NCBI GenBank assembly: GCA_026545225.1 | Contig: CM048848.1 | Coordinates: 28,994,806-29,058,805, forward strand | From: Cornus controversa | Taxonomy: Eukaryota; Streptophyta; Magnoliopsida; Cornales; Cornaceae | Length of the DNA stretch: 64,000 nt | Direction: 5' to 3' | In this document: positions 24,024 through 33,638 of the stretch, one piece after another | How the letters are laid out: each line of letters starts with the position of its first letter | Position numbering within the stretch: position 1 is the first letter of the stretch | Position numbers and translations under genes: made by a program | The notes under the pieces: model-generated | What the model was told of the DNA's origin: nothing | Seen by the model: only the letters and a program-made list of their open reading frames with translations | The model's database searches: none

Positions 24024-25345
24024 CCCTTTTTTTTTTGAAAGGTAAGTGTTTTTATAAATGTGAAACAAAGTCAAATTACAATTTGGCTTGGGGCATTCCC
24101 CAATGGGGAATAACAACAATCAGACTAAAGATGTTGAATCTCCATGTCCACCATACAAGTAAGAGCCAAACACCCAGCCCCATACCATCAGCATACCAAA
24201 CTAACAAAAATACACAACACATAAACCTCCCCTCAAAGCCATACACACCCCCCCCCCCTTAACTTGAATTTCAAACAGCTACCCAATTAGACTAGACAAA
24301 CTGAAAGTAACACTAGGCATTAGTAAGCTGTAGAACAGCCACATGCACTCTCTATCCCAGCAAACCCATAATAACACCCTCATCAAACATTGTAGATAAC
24401 ACACATCCACCTGCACCTTGCAATCTCCACCATAGTACAGATTGTGTAACCACACTCTAGCCCCCATTCCATTAATTTGCCCACAGAAATTGCCAGCTTG
24501 AAGTCTGGGATGCATCCACATGAAAACGTTTTCCCAGCCAAACCCCAATAAAAGCCTCACAAAAGTCTATAGAAAACACTCCACCCTGCACTTACCACCA
24601 TAACACATGTTATATAACCACACTCCATTCCCCTCTTCATGTGCAATAATCTGAAAGCAACAACATAGCTTGGGTTTTAATAATTCCACACACCCTGCAC
24701 ATAATGAGAACCTATTGTCTGTCACCAAACAAGAGTTCTAGCTTCTCACCCACAACAGCATACCAACCTACATAATACTCACAGCACACAATCGATCCCT
24801 TAGAGGCATACATAACACCCCTAGTCCGACTACCAGTAATTCTAAATATTTGCCCATAAAACATAAATAAAAACAAGAAAACATTGGCATCATGAAATCT
24901 AGAGAGCAACCACCTACAAAAATTTTCACAGCAAAACCCCAATACAAAAAGCTGTAGAAGACACTCCAACCTGTAATTTCCACCATAAGACATGTTGTAT
25001 ACCCACACTCCAATCCCCTCTTTATGAAACATAATCAGAAAGCAACAACACACCTTAGATTCCAACAATCCCACACATCCAGCACACAATAAGAACCTGC
25101 TGTCTGTCACCAAATAGGCCTTCTAGGAGACTCCCTTCTCACCCACACCAACTGCATACCAACCTAAATAATACACACAGCACACAGTCCATCCCTAAAG
25201 GGCATCCACACCACCTCAAACCTGACTACCAGTAATTCTGAAAACCTGCCCATAGAGCATAAACAAATATAGGAAAACATTAGCATCATGAAATCTAGTG
25301 TGCAGCCCCATGCAAATTTTACCATAGCAAAACCCCAATAATAAC
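24024..25345 (-). repeat. Tandem repeat of about 393 bp, possibly retroelement-derived
   Basis: Corresponding points recur at about 24498, 24890 and 25284 ('catcatgaaatctag...caaaaccccaata'), giving about three diverged units of about 393 bp. The unit also contains 'ccaccataa.acatgttgtata' and 'cagaaagcaacaacac'. At the left edge, a T-run (24028-24039) followed by 'gaaaggtaagtgtttttata' reads on the minus strand like the 3' end plus poly-A tail of a plant LINE. The link between that tail and the tandem units is inference. Open frames on the minus strand (for example 25113-24712) follow the repeat and match no family I know. Confidence 0.5.
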
Positions 25346-25671
25346 CACACCAGACCCCTCATGACAATTAGAATCCAGTAAAAGAAATTAAAGATTTGGA
25401 AGGTCTTTCTAGCAAATGTAATCCAGCATATATTATGCATATTTGCCTTGCAAAAGTTGATTTAAAATGCTGCCTACTTTTGTTTTCAATCTTCAGTCAA
25501 ATTATAATTTGTGACATGTTAGGGCTTGCTAGAGAATTAATTAACAATTACACAGAAATCTGCACATCTAAAGTTTAATTTTCTTAAAAAGATTCTATTA
25601 AGTGCTTTAATTACTTAACCTTTTTCTATGAAGGTCAGAAACAGTGTTTCATGTTTTGTACAGCTAGTTAC

Positions 25672-27516
25672 ATGGATAAGTCTTGGATTCATCATCACAC
25701 TAGGGGTAGTTAAGAGTATTTTAATGGCATACAACAGTTCATTAAGGTGGCTAGTCGTTATACAGACTCGGCTAGTAGGTGTCGATGTCAATGTCGTCGT
25801 TGCAAAAACAAATCCTATCTTCTAATTAAAGATGTTGAGAACATCTTGATGAGGTTGGGATGGACAAGGATTATACCAATTGGATATATCATGGGGAGGT
25901 TTGTTATAACAACAATAATGTTAATGTCAATGCTAATGTTAGTGTGAAAAATGTCCACGATGAAGACAAAGTTTTTGATAATGTATTTGAGTTGTTGGAT
26001 AATGTACTGATGGGAAACTTCAAAAATGATGAACAACAAGAAGATTCACCTAAAGTTGATGCGGGAGGGGGGAAGTTTTTATAGATTGCTAAATGATGCA
26101 CAATGTGAATTGTCGGTAGGTTGTAAAAAATACTCTAAGTTATTAGCGATATTGAAGTTGTTTCATGTGAAGGTTATAAATCAAATGACGAACAAAGTTT
26201 TTGACATGATGCTTAAGGCATTTAAGGATACGCTTCCTAACACTAATGTGTTACCAAAGTCTCATTACAAGACTAAAAGCTTGTTGCATGAGTTGGGTCT
26301 CAGATATGAGTGTATCCATGCATGTAAAAAAGATTTTGCTCTATTTTGGAAGGAGAATGAAGATAAAGAAAATTATCCACAGTGTGGTGAGTCAAGGTAT
26401 AAACCTCACAAAGGAAAGGGTAAGAAGATCCCTCAAAAGGTTCTTTGACATTTTTCTTTAAAACCAAGGCTTCAACGATTGTTTATATCAAAGGATACAA
26501 CCTTAGACATGTGGTGGCATAAGGAGAAATGTGTGAGGAAGACAAATGAGTTAAGACATCTAGCTGATTCACAAGTTTGGGAAAATTTTGACAATAAGCA
26601 TAATTGGTTTGCAGCAGATTCCCGTAATGTTCATCTTGGATTAGCAACTGATGGATTTAATCCTTTTGGTGACATGAGTAATGCCTATAGTATGTGGCCT
26701 GTGATGATTGTGCCTTATAATTACCACCTTGGATATGTATGAAGGAACCATATATGTTTATGTCGCTACTTATTCCTAGTCCAAGATCGCTTGGTAATGA
26801 CATTTATGTGTATCTGCGACCGTTGGTTGATGAGTTGAAAGAATTATGGACAGATGGTGTGATGACTTATGATGTTTATAGTAAATGCAACTTTAAAATG
26901 CATACAGCAATGATTTAGACCATAACTGACTTTCCCACCTATGCAATGGCTTCCGGATGGATGACAAAGGGTTATCTAGCATGTCCAAATTGTAACAAAG
27001 AAACATGTTCTTGTTATTTGAGTCACGAACGGAAGATATGTTATTTGGAAAGTCATATATTTTTGCCATTCGATCATGCTTTTAGGAAGCGTTATAAATA
27101 ATTTAATTGCAAGAGGGAAGACAGAGTGCCACCGAAGCAGTTGACAGGTGATGAAATTCTAGAACAACTTAACCTCATACCGAGGTTATTTTTGGAAAGG
27201 GACCAAATAACAAGAATCGAACTCATGAGAATTTTGAACTTAATTGGACAAAAAAGAGCATTTTCTTTGAACTCCCCTATTGGAAAATGCTTTTGCTACC
27301 ACACAACTTGGACGTTATACATTTAGAGAAAAATATATGTGATAATGTCTTGGGGACATTATTGGGCATCGATGGAAAATCAAAGGACACATTCAAAAGT
27401 TGGTTGGATTTAGCAGCAATGGGGATTAGAAAAAAACTCTACGTTGGAGTCCACCATGGCCTAATGTTTAAACGCTTCTATTTGAAAATTCCTCTTCTTC
27501 TAACTACTTCATCTTA
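25672..27516 (+). pseudogene. CACTA (En/Spm) transposase, decayed
   Basis: The N-terminal part starts MDKSWIHHHTRGS and continues with EYFNGIQQFIKVASR, CRCQCRRCKNKSYL and, in another frame, WIYHGEV, as in the transposase-associated domain of plant CACTA elements. The central part (about 26340-26990) reads CGESRY, DMWWHKE, LGLATDGFNPFG, YSMWPVM, PTYAMASGWMTKG and CPNC, the TNP2/Transposase_21 signature. A further piece at 27292-27440 reads LPHNLDVIHLEKN and DLAAMGIRK. There are at least three in-frame stops and about three frameshifts, and the similarity ends near 27440-27516. No CACTA-type terminal repeats were found, so the element is truncated. It is a DNA transposon remnant, non-autonomous at best. 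Confidence 0.85.
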
Positions 27517-28068
27517 AATCCAAATTATCACAGCCTATACCCAATTATAACTCAAAGATCAAAAATCTTTTGTTGATTAGGGTTTTGATTCTTGAAATTT
27601 CAAGATGAGACTAGAGGCAAAGGCAACAAGAACTCAAAGAATTAGGGTTTGAAATGAGGGGAATTCATGGAAGATGTAAATTAACTGAAATGTAAAAGCA
27701 TCATCAATAGAGAGATGTTGCATAGAGAGAACTCTTGGAGAGCTTGAAGAAGCACTGAGAGAGAGAGAGACATTGCAGGCAGACGTTGTGTGACTGAGAA
27801 AAGAGAGGTGTTATAAACGATAGGGTCTCGTTCCGTGTTTTTAAGTGAAAATTGGTTCTCTGTGTTTTCAAAAGGGTAGCGTTAATTTTCAAAAACTCTC
27901 ATAACAACATTTTGTAGTTTCCTAAAAACCACAACTATTGTAACTCAATTTTTAGAAAATTATTTTTGAAAAACACAACCAAGCAGCCCAAAAACACAAT
28001 TTTCAATTTTTTGTTACTCTAAAAACATAAAACAATTTTTTGAGATACAAACCAAGAAAGGCGTATCA
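27517..28068. other. Intergenic AT-rich DNA
   Basis: No gene recognised. 'gaaaaacacaaccaagcagccc' near 27967-27988 resembles the end of a hAT or MULE-type element, but no partner end was found. A GA-rich run (gagagagagaga) lies at 27758-27770. Confidence 0.35.
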
Positions 28069-28921
28069 CTCTTTCTTTTCTTTTTTTTTTTCTAATTCTA
28101 TCAATCCAATCTAACCCTTAATTTCTTGCACTGATTGATAAATGACGAGGTTAATTTAGTGCATTAGCCAAAATTTAGGAACCTTACTTAACAGCTCATA
28201 TATAAACCAAAATCCATATATTTCTCAATCTTTTGCAATATCTTGACAAAAACCTAACAAATATGAATAGATGTGAGATTCCATTTCTGTGACAAAAAAT
28301 GTCATTAAAATTATTTAGACAAATAAAAGTATATATTTCTGTACGTAGTATTTGAAAAATATTTTGTTATTAGAGTTTTTAGTTCTTGACAATTGTCTTG
28401 TAGAGCAAGTAAATCCTCTTTGATTTAGAACCACTCAAAAGGAATGTCTTATAGATCAAGTAAATCACCTTCGATTTAAAACCACTCAAAATGAATGCTG
28501 GGACAGAAAATCACGGACTTGACTTTGAAAAACTAAGCAACTACTACAATGAAGCAAATCATTAAATCTCACGAAATGAAATTAAATATATATATTTTTT
28601 CTTTTCTTCAAAAGAAAATTTTCAAGCATGATGTGAGATAAGGCGTATCAATGATCATAAGGTAGAGCTGCATAGTAACATTTATTAAAGCGCTAGAATT
28701 TACACAAAAAAAAAAAAAAAAACAATATATAAGGGCTTGAAAAAAAAAATTACCAAAAATAAAAAGTACTATAATTAATTTATATACATATATAGGAAAT
28801 GCTAGAATATTATAATCAAAATCATATATAGATTATAATCCCAAAGATATACGATATACACGACTTTATATTCAGCAATAAATTTTCCATAATAACGTCC
28901 TCAAATTTCTCTCCCTTGGCC

Positions 28922-28929
28922 TATAAAAG
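28922..28929 (+). promoter_or_regulatory. TATA box of SPH copy B
   Basis: tataaaag lies 42 bp before the ATG, the same position as in copy A, inside the conserved promoter-proximal block. Confidence 0.75.
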
Positions 28930-28963
28930 TAGGATAGAGGACAACCTTCAAACAACATTGTCA

Positions 28964-29380
28964 ATGAAAATGGCTAGCAAGATAATTTCTTTCCATTATC
29001 CTCTCATCCTTGCTCTGATGAGCTTTGTCTTGATCAACATGGCATTCGCACAAGAAAGTGATGATGGCCTGCCTACTGTTCACTTCTTCAACCACATGTC
29101 CAAAAATTCACAACAGTTGATGATTGAGTGCAAGGTTAACGGCACAATTATTGCTGATTATGGGCTCAATGTAGGCGACGATTCTCAATGGAATGTTGAG
29201 AAAAATGATATCTATTATTGTGTCATCACCTGGGATAGATTTTTCGCAAGTGTTCGTGCGTATGAGCCAGCAAGAGATTCAGGTCAGGCGACAATCTTTT
29301 GGTTGGTGAACAAGGATGGATTTTTTCTCAGCTGGAACAAATCTAGTTGGAAGAAAAAAGGGGATTGGGAAACCGATTAG
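28964..29380 (+). CDS. S-protein homologue B (plant self-incompatibility S1 family)
   Basis: 138 residues, very close to copy A: the same signal peptide layout (cleavage after AFA at 29), the same SPH domain with Cys56 and Cys86, sequons at Asn59 (NGT) and Asn125 (NKSS), and the same WETD C-terminus. Differences from A lie mainly in the exposed-looking stretches (SKNSQQ, VITWDRFFAS, DSGQATI). As in A, I start at the ATG 42 bp after the TATA box and not at the upstream TTG. The protein should be secreted and small; its partner is unknown. The near-identity to A suggests recent duplication or gene conversion. Expression cannot be judged from sequence, but the promoter block and the reading frame are both intact. 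Confidence 0.88.
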   Translation: MKMASKIISFHYPLILALMSFVLINMAFAQESDDGLPTVHFFNHMSKNSQQLMIECKVNGTIIADYGLNVGDDSQWNVEKNDIYYCVITWDRFFASVRAYEPARDSGQATIFWLVNKDGFFLSWNKSSWKKKGDWETD

Positions 29381-29528
29381 TTTATATAATAAACACTATG
29401 CAAACAAGGGTCATATAGACCAACCCAAATAATTGACTCTTCTTTTTGTCATGAAACATATATATTAATGATGAGAATATTTATTATCAAATTGTTTATT
29501 TGTCTTGAATACATTCTAGCTCTCTCTG

Positions 29529-29740
29529 TGTTTTTTTTTCGGTAGGTAAATACTAGCACAAAGAATCACTCCCCAAAATTGTCCATACAAACTCACCCCT
29601 CTTGCTCTTGTTTGTGAAAGAGACTTTAGACCACTTGGGCCATTGACCCGGTGGTTACCTTTGTTTCTTCTTGGTGCAGGGACACAACTACTTGACTAGG
29701 GAAGGGGCCATGGCCCTCAAATTTTGCAAAATTTCCCAAA
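29529..29740. repeat. SINE-like short repeat downstream of SPH B
   Basis: Paralogous to 15300-15520, with the same T-run, box A-like 'tgacccggtggtta' and following bases. It was carried along by the block duplication and is not an independent insertion. Confidence 0.35.
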
Positions 29741-30080
29741 AGATGCAAAAATAATGATTTACCATGGACTGTTCTCAAAACCTATGAATAACCTCAATTT
29801 AAATCATTTTTGGTCACCTATTAGAAAATCCATATTTTGAATTCAAGGCCTAAAATTCCACAATAAACGTCAACCACTATTCTTATTTTAATTTTAGTGG
29901 GTTATGAAATGCTTTTACTTTAATTTGGTTATATCCACTTTTTAAAATTCTATTGTAAAGAACCATATTACAATTAATATGTCAAAATTTAATAATTGGA
30001 CTTGCTTTTCTAGTGTATTTAGCAATTTATGTGAAATTAATTTTATTTTTTTATTTTTAGGAAAATTGAAAGGACATATG

Positions 30081-31023
30081 TTATATATATATATAAACGC
30101 TCTTTAATATAAAGAAACGTATATACCTATTCTATTCTCAACACAACTTAGGACTCAAACTATCTTATTTTATTTTTACTCAATTTTAATTATTTTAGAC
30201 TCTTAGAAACGTCAGAATCAAAACACAGCTTAGGACTCAAACTCCTTTTTTTTTCTTTTCTTACTCAATTCTAATTATTTTGGACTCTTAGAAATAGCAG
30301 AATCAAAACACAGCTAAGGACTCAAACTTTAAGTGCTTTGTGAGTTTTATTTATTTTTACCTATAATACTTTATTTTTAATTCTAATCTTTTGGACTCTT
30401 AATATCTTTTTAATATATAGAAAGAAAGTTCTATTTTAATTTTTTTATCTATAATAATTGATTTCTGATTCTAATCTTTTGGACTCTTAAGAACTCTTTA
30501 ATATATAAAAAGAAAGTTCTATTTTGAATTTTTTTACCTATAATACTTTATTTTTAAAAGTTTTATTTTAATTTTTTACCTATAATACTTTATTTCTTAC
30601 GAGTTTCAAATCATTTAGTTCAATTAGAAATCAATTGTTTTTCTCATTCTATTTTCTCACTTTATCAAGACTCTTAATAGTAATAGACTCCTAGGGATTT
30701 TATATGAATTGAATAACTATTTTTTCTAAGAATATAATTTAGTTGGATTAAAATTTCTTTATCTTTCTCATTCTATTTCCCCACTCTATCAAGACTCCCA
30801 ATAATAATAGACTTCTAAAAATTTTATAAGAACTAAATAACTAATTTTTTAAAGATAAAAATCCTACTTTAAGGAGGGTGTAGTCAATTTGGATTTTAAA
30901 GAATTTTGAAAAACATTTTTTAAGTGACAGATTTATGTGAATTCATGAATTTTTATATACTTCTATTAGAGACTTTCGATTTTTATAGACTTAGTATTGA
31001 TTTCTTCAACATATTGATTTGTA
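30081..31023. other. AT-rich DNA with imperfect tandem units
   Basis: No gene. Phrases recur in tandem with variation: 'gactcttagaaa.gtcagaatcaaaacacagct.aggactcaaact' near 30190-30330, 'ctaatcttttggactctta...atatata.aaagaaagttctatttt' near 30380-30530, and 'atcaagactc..aatagtaatagact.cta' near 30664-30690 and 30786-30815. This stretch replaces what should be the upstream part of SPH copy C. Confidence 0.5.
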
Positions 31024-31125
31024 TGGCTTGCCCACAGTTCACTTCATCAACCACATGACCAGAAATTCAGAACAGTTAATGTTTCTACTTGGAAGAAAAT
31101 AACCAACTGGGAATTTTTCGATTAG
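31024..31125 (+). pseudogene. S-protein homologue C, deletion pseudogene
   Basis: The phrase for LPTVHFINHM-type residues (copy E residues 36-52) is joined directly to the last codons STWKK.TNWEFFD and the stop, followed by the copy E type 3' flank. The signal peptide and about 75 residues of the domain, including both cysteines, are gone. C is closer to E than to A or B (same FFD end). Confidence 0.85.
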
Positions 31126-32170
31126 TTTATGTAATAAGCATTTTTCTCAAATAATTACTGCACTTTTTCTCATGAATCATATATATTAATGACGAGAATA
31201 TTTATTATCAAATTGTTTATTTGTCTTAGCTACATTCTTTGTCTCTCTCTCTTTCTCTCTTCTTTTATTTTATTTTATTTTGCCAAATTTCCCAAAAGAT
31301 GAGATTTCCTATGAACAAAGAACTACTAATTTGACCGCTATTCTAGTGTATTATTAATCATTTCATCTATAAGTCACGTATTTTTTAATTTTAATCCTTG
31401 ATCACTTTCACAGAACTATTTTAGCTATTTTATGTGAAATTACTTTTTTATTTTTTATTTTTTAATTTTAAGGAAATGAAAAGAAAAGGCCTTATCCAAT
31501 TTATTTATTTAATAAAATTTAGTAAAATTGTAAATGAACTAGTCATACATAAAGAAGTTCCATTTGAATCATCAATTTTGAGGAACATTATGGACAAAGA
31601 GGTAAATTAAGCTCTACAGTGGAAGGTTTATGGCATCTAATTTTTAATAATAGGTTTGAATTCGGATTAAATTAATTCCATGGAATCTTTTACAATGTCT
31701 TGACAAAAACCTAACAAATATAGATCTGTGACAAAATTTATTATTAGAGTTTTTAGTTCTTGACAAAATTTGTTATTAGACTTTTTAGTTCTTGACAATT
31801 GTCTTGTAGATCAAGTAAATCCCCTTTGATGTAGAACCACTCAAAAGGAATGTCTTGTATATCAAGTAAATCCCCTTTGATTTAGGAATCACTCATAAGG
31901 TAGAGCTGCATAGTAACATTTATTAAAGCGCTAGAATTTACCAAAAAAAAAACTATACATAAGGGCTTGAAAAAAAAATTTACCAAAAATAAAACGTACT
32001 ATAATTAATTTATATATATATAGGAAATGCTAGAATATTATAATCAAAATCATATATAAATTATAATCCCAAAGATATATAATATATGAGTTTATATTCA
32101 GCAAAATGAGGTTACCTCCTTTATCAATAATTTTTCCATAATAACGTGGTCAAATTTCTCTCCCTTGCCC
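31126..32170 (+). repeat. SPH C 3' flank and SPH D upstream block
   Basis: 31126 to about 31600 matches the 3' flank of SPH E (63131-63720). About 31560-32170 matches the upstream DNA of the next unit and the window-end block at 63690-64000. This direct C-to-D junction shows the head-to-tail tandem organisation of the array, with a period of about 1.8 kb. Phrases such as 'tagagtttttagttcttgacaa' and 'atcaagtaaatcccctttgat' are locally duplicated at about 31740-31890. Confidence 0.75.
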
Positions 32171-32178
32171 TATAAAAA
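32171..32178 (+). promoter_or_regulatory. TATA box of SPH copy D
   Basis: tataaaaa in the same conserved block as copies A, B and E, 42 bp before the copy D ATG (32213). It now stands about 95 bp before the SC-type uORF and 286 bp before the leucine-zipper frame. Confidence 0.7.
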
Positions 32179-32265
32179 TACGATAGAAGACAACCTACAA
32201 ACAACATTCTCAATGAAAATTGGCAATGACATTGGAATTGTTTTAACAAAACCCATCTCTACTAT

Positions 32266-32379
32266 ATGATTTTCATAACCCTCCTTCGTCGAATTCGGAT
32301 TCGGTTTCTCCAATATTTTTCTGTTGTTTTTCTCTATTGGTTCTATGTTTACTCATTAATCTCTTCTCCTTTACATTAA
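32266..32379 (+). CDS. Sucrose-control-type conserved peptide uORF (from a group-S1 bZIP leader)
   Basis: A 37-residue open frame with the core SVVFLYWFYV (residues 19-28) preceded by Arg-rich residues (LLRRIRIR, 6-13). This is the hallmark of the SC-peptide encoded by an upstream ORF in mRNAs of group-S1 bZIP genes such as Arabidopsis bZIP11, where high sucrose stalls ribosomes on the peptide and represses the main ORF (family knowledge). It lies 77 bp upstream of the matching bZIP frame, closer than usual, so leader sequence was probably lost. The frame is intact although the surrounding gene is a fragment. Whether it is transcribed is unknown. The SPH D TATA box lies about 95 bp upstream. 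The C-terminal extension LISSPLH after the core is unusual if the family normally ends soon after the core. Confidence 0.72.
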   Translation: MIFITLLRRIRIRFLQYFSVVFLYWFYVYSLISSPLH

Positions 32380-32456
32380 GCATAAGTGTCTACTTGATAT
32401 AAACTGTCAAAAACATGTATATATATATATAATTTTGAAAGCAGATTGATAAATTA

Positions 32457-32750
32457 ATGTTGCCTGGCACAGTAGTACTTACCAGCTTCTGTTCAGAAGG
32501 ATATGAGCCATACGCGACGATGGATGAAAGGAAGAGGAAGACGAAGAGGATGAGGATGAGGATGAGGAAAGAGCAGCAAGATCTCAATAACAAAGTTAGC
32601 TACTTGAAGAGGAGCAACAATGAGATAGTTCAGGAAATCAACACTGTTACGCAACTATGCTTGGGTGTTGAGTCTGACAACATGGTTTTGAGAGCTCAAG
32701 TGGCTCAACTGAAGAATAGGTTAGAGTCTCTAGAGATTGTTCTTCGCTAA
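32457..32750 (+). CDS. bZIP fragment: leucine zipper without a DNA-binding basic region
   Basis: A 97-residue open frame. Residues 22-28 (MDERKRK) and 43-97 align with group-S1 bZIP proteins. The zipper has perfect heptad spacing: L43, L50, I57, V64, V71, L78, L85, L92, with the S1-like phrase VESDNMVLRAQVAQLKNRLE. The basic region, normally with the invariant Asn and Arg of the NRESARRSR type, has been replaced by TKRMRMRMRKEQQ, encoded by an AGGATG hexanucleotide repeat (about 32546-32570), so sequence-specific DNA binding is not expected. The C-terminal third typical of S1 proteins is missing. If expressed, it could only dimerise, and a dominant-negative (microProtein-like) action is conceivable but is inference. 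The simplest reading is a captured gene fragment that has stayed open by chance. Confidence 0.7.
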   Translation: MLPGTVVLTSFCSEGYEPYATMDERKRKTKRMRMRMRKEQQDLNNKVSYLKRSNNEIVQEINTVTQLCLGVESDNMVLRAQVAQLKNRLESLEIVLR

Positions 32751-32966
32751 TTAGATCATCATCGCTCTGATGTGCTTTGTCTTGACCAACATGACATTCA
32801 CTCAAGAAAGTGATGATGGGCTTGCCCACGGTCACTTCATCAATCACATGACCAAAAATTCAGAACAGTTGATAATTCACTGCAGTAGTGTTGACGACAC
32901 GAGTAATATTGGTAATTACAGGCTTAATGATGGGAATATTTATTATCAAATTGTTTATTTGTCTTA

Positions 32967-33287
32967 GATACATTCTCTATCTCTCTTTTTTTTTTCCGCA
33001 AAACTTCCCAACAGATGAGATTTCTTATTAACAAAGAACTACTAATTTGGCCGCCTATTCTAGTGTATTAATCATTCACAGAACTATTTTAGCTTGTTTA
33101 TGTGAAATTAATTTTTTATTTTTTATTTTTAGGAAAATGGAAAGAAAAGGCCTTATCCAATTCAAACAAATTTTTTTTTGATAAGTCAACCAATTCATAT
33201 ACAATGTCTATTCGTGATAGTATTCATATGGTTGGTGGGAAATACTTGGGGTAAGATAGCCATGAGAACTTAATGAAATTTAACAAG
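32967..33287 (+). repeat. SPH D 3' flank
   Basis: Matches the 3' flank of SPH E (63250-63650), for example 'tagctattttatgtgaaatta' and 'ggttggtg.gaaatact.gggg'. Similarity ends at 'aatttaaca' near 33287. Confidence 0.7.
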
Positions 33288-33510
33288 GAGTTTTTTGAGA
33301 GTTCTCGTAGCAAAGGTCGTATATTCTTCTTTCTCTTAATTTATAAACAAAAATGGGATTGAAGTTTGCTTCCGCTGTGAAAACCCGTTTCCAACAAATA
33401 CAAGAGATAAAACATCCTTTTTACTTAAAAGATAGTGTTTCCTATCACAACTTTTCACAAATAAAGTTGGAACCTTTAGAGCATCAGAAAAAAAGTTTTC
33501 TGATTATCCA
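33288..33510. other. Unassigned DNA at the left edge of the Copia element
   Basis: No counterpart in the Copia 3' LTR was recognised. It may be a diverged 5' part of the LTR or other inserted DNA. A short open frame here shows no family features. Confidence 0.3.
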
Positions 33511-33638
33511 AAGCCTATATAACCTTATGGTTTCTACCCAAAAAAACAATGTGAAATAAAGTATCTTTCTAGAGTTCCTCCCTACATTTCTATTCCAATT
33601 TTATTGTGTTGTGTGTAATCAGCTACTATTTTCCAACA
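33511..33638 (+). repeat. 3' part of the Copia 5' LTR
   Basis: Matches 42198-42322 from 'aagcctatata' to the LTR end (ccaaca versus ctaaca). Directly after it, 'gtatcagaac' resembles a worn initiator-tRNA primer site. Confidence 0.75.

Larger units (their letters stand above)
28069..30080 (+). repeat. Duplicated SPH block B
   Basis: This unit shares its left edge (ctctttcttttc...ctaattctatcaatcca) with block E at 61817 and its downstream flank with block A. It contains an uninterrupted upstream region of about 850 bp, SPH copy B and about 700 bp of 3' flank. Similarity stops near 30080 at 'acatatg'. Within the upstream part the phrase 'atcaagtaaatc.cctttgatttagaaccactcaaaa.gaatg' is itself duplicated (28400-28498). 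Confidence 0.8.
32213..32966 (+). pseudogene. S-protein homologue D, split by a bZIP gene fragment and truncated
   Basis: The copy D start codon (32213, atgaaaattggc) is followed after about 12 bases by foreign DNA of bZIP origin (about 32226-32757), which replaces about 30 bp of the signal-peptide sequence. SPH similarity resumes at 32758 with CFVLTNMTF, GLAHGHFINHMTKNSEQL, IIHC and NIGNYRLN. It then jumps to bases of the normal 3' untranslated region (gggaatatttattatcaaattg), so the C-terminal half, including the second cysteine, is lost. The remaining start codon opens an 18-codon frame whose TGA (32267-32269) overlaps the ATG of the uORF at 32266. No SPH protein can be made. Confidence 0.85.

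Noticed and set aside
32390-32593. Minus-strand hydrophobic frame over the bZIP fragment
   Set aside because: Antisense of the Lys/Arg/Glu-rich bZIP codons, which naturally reads as Leu/Phe/Ser-rich.
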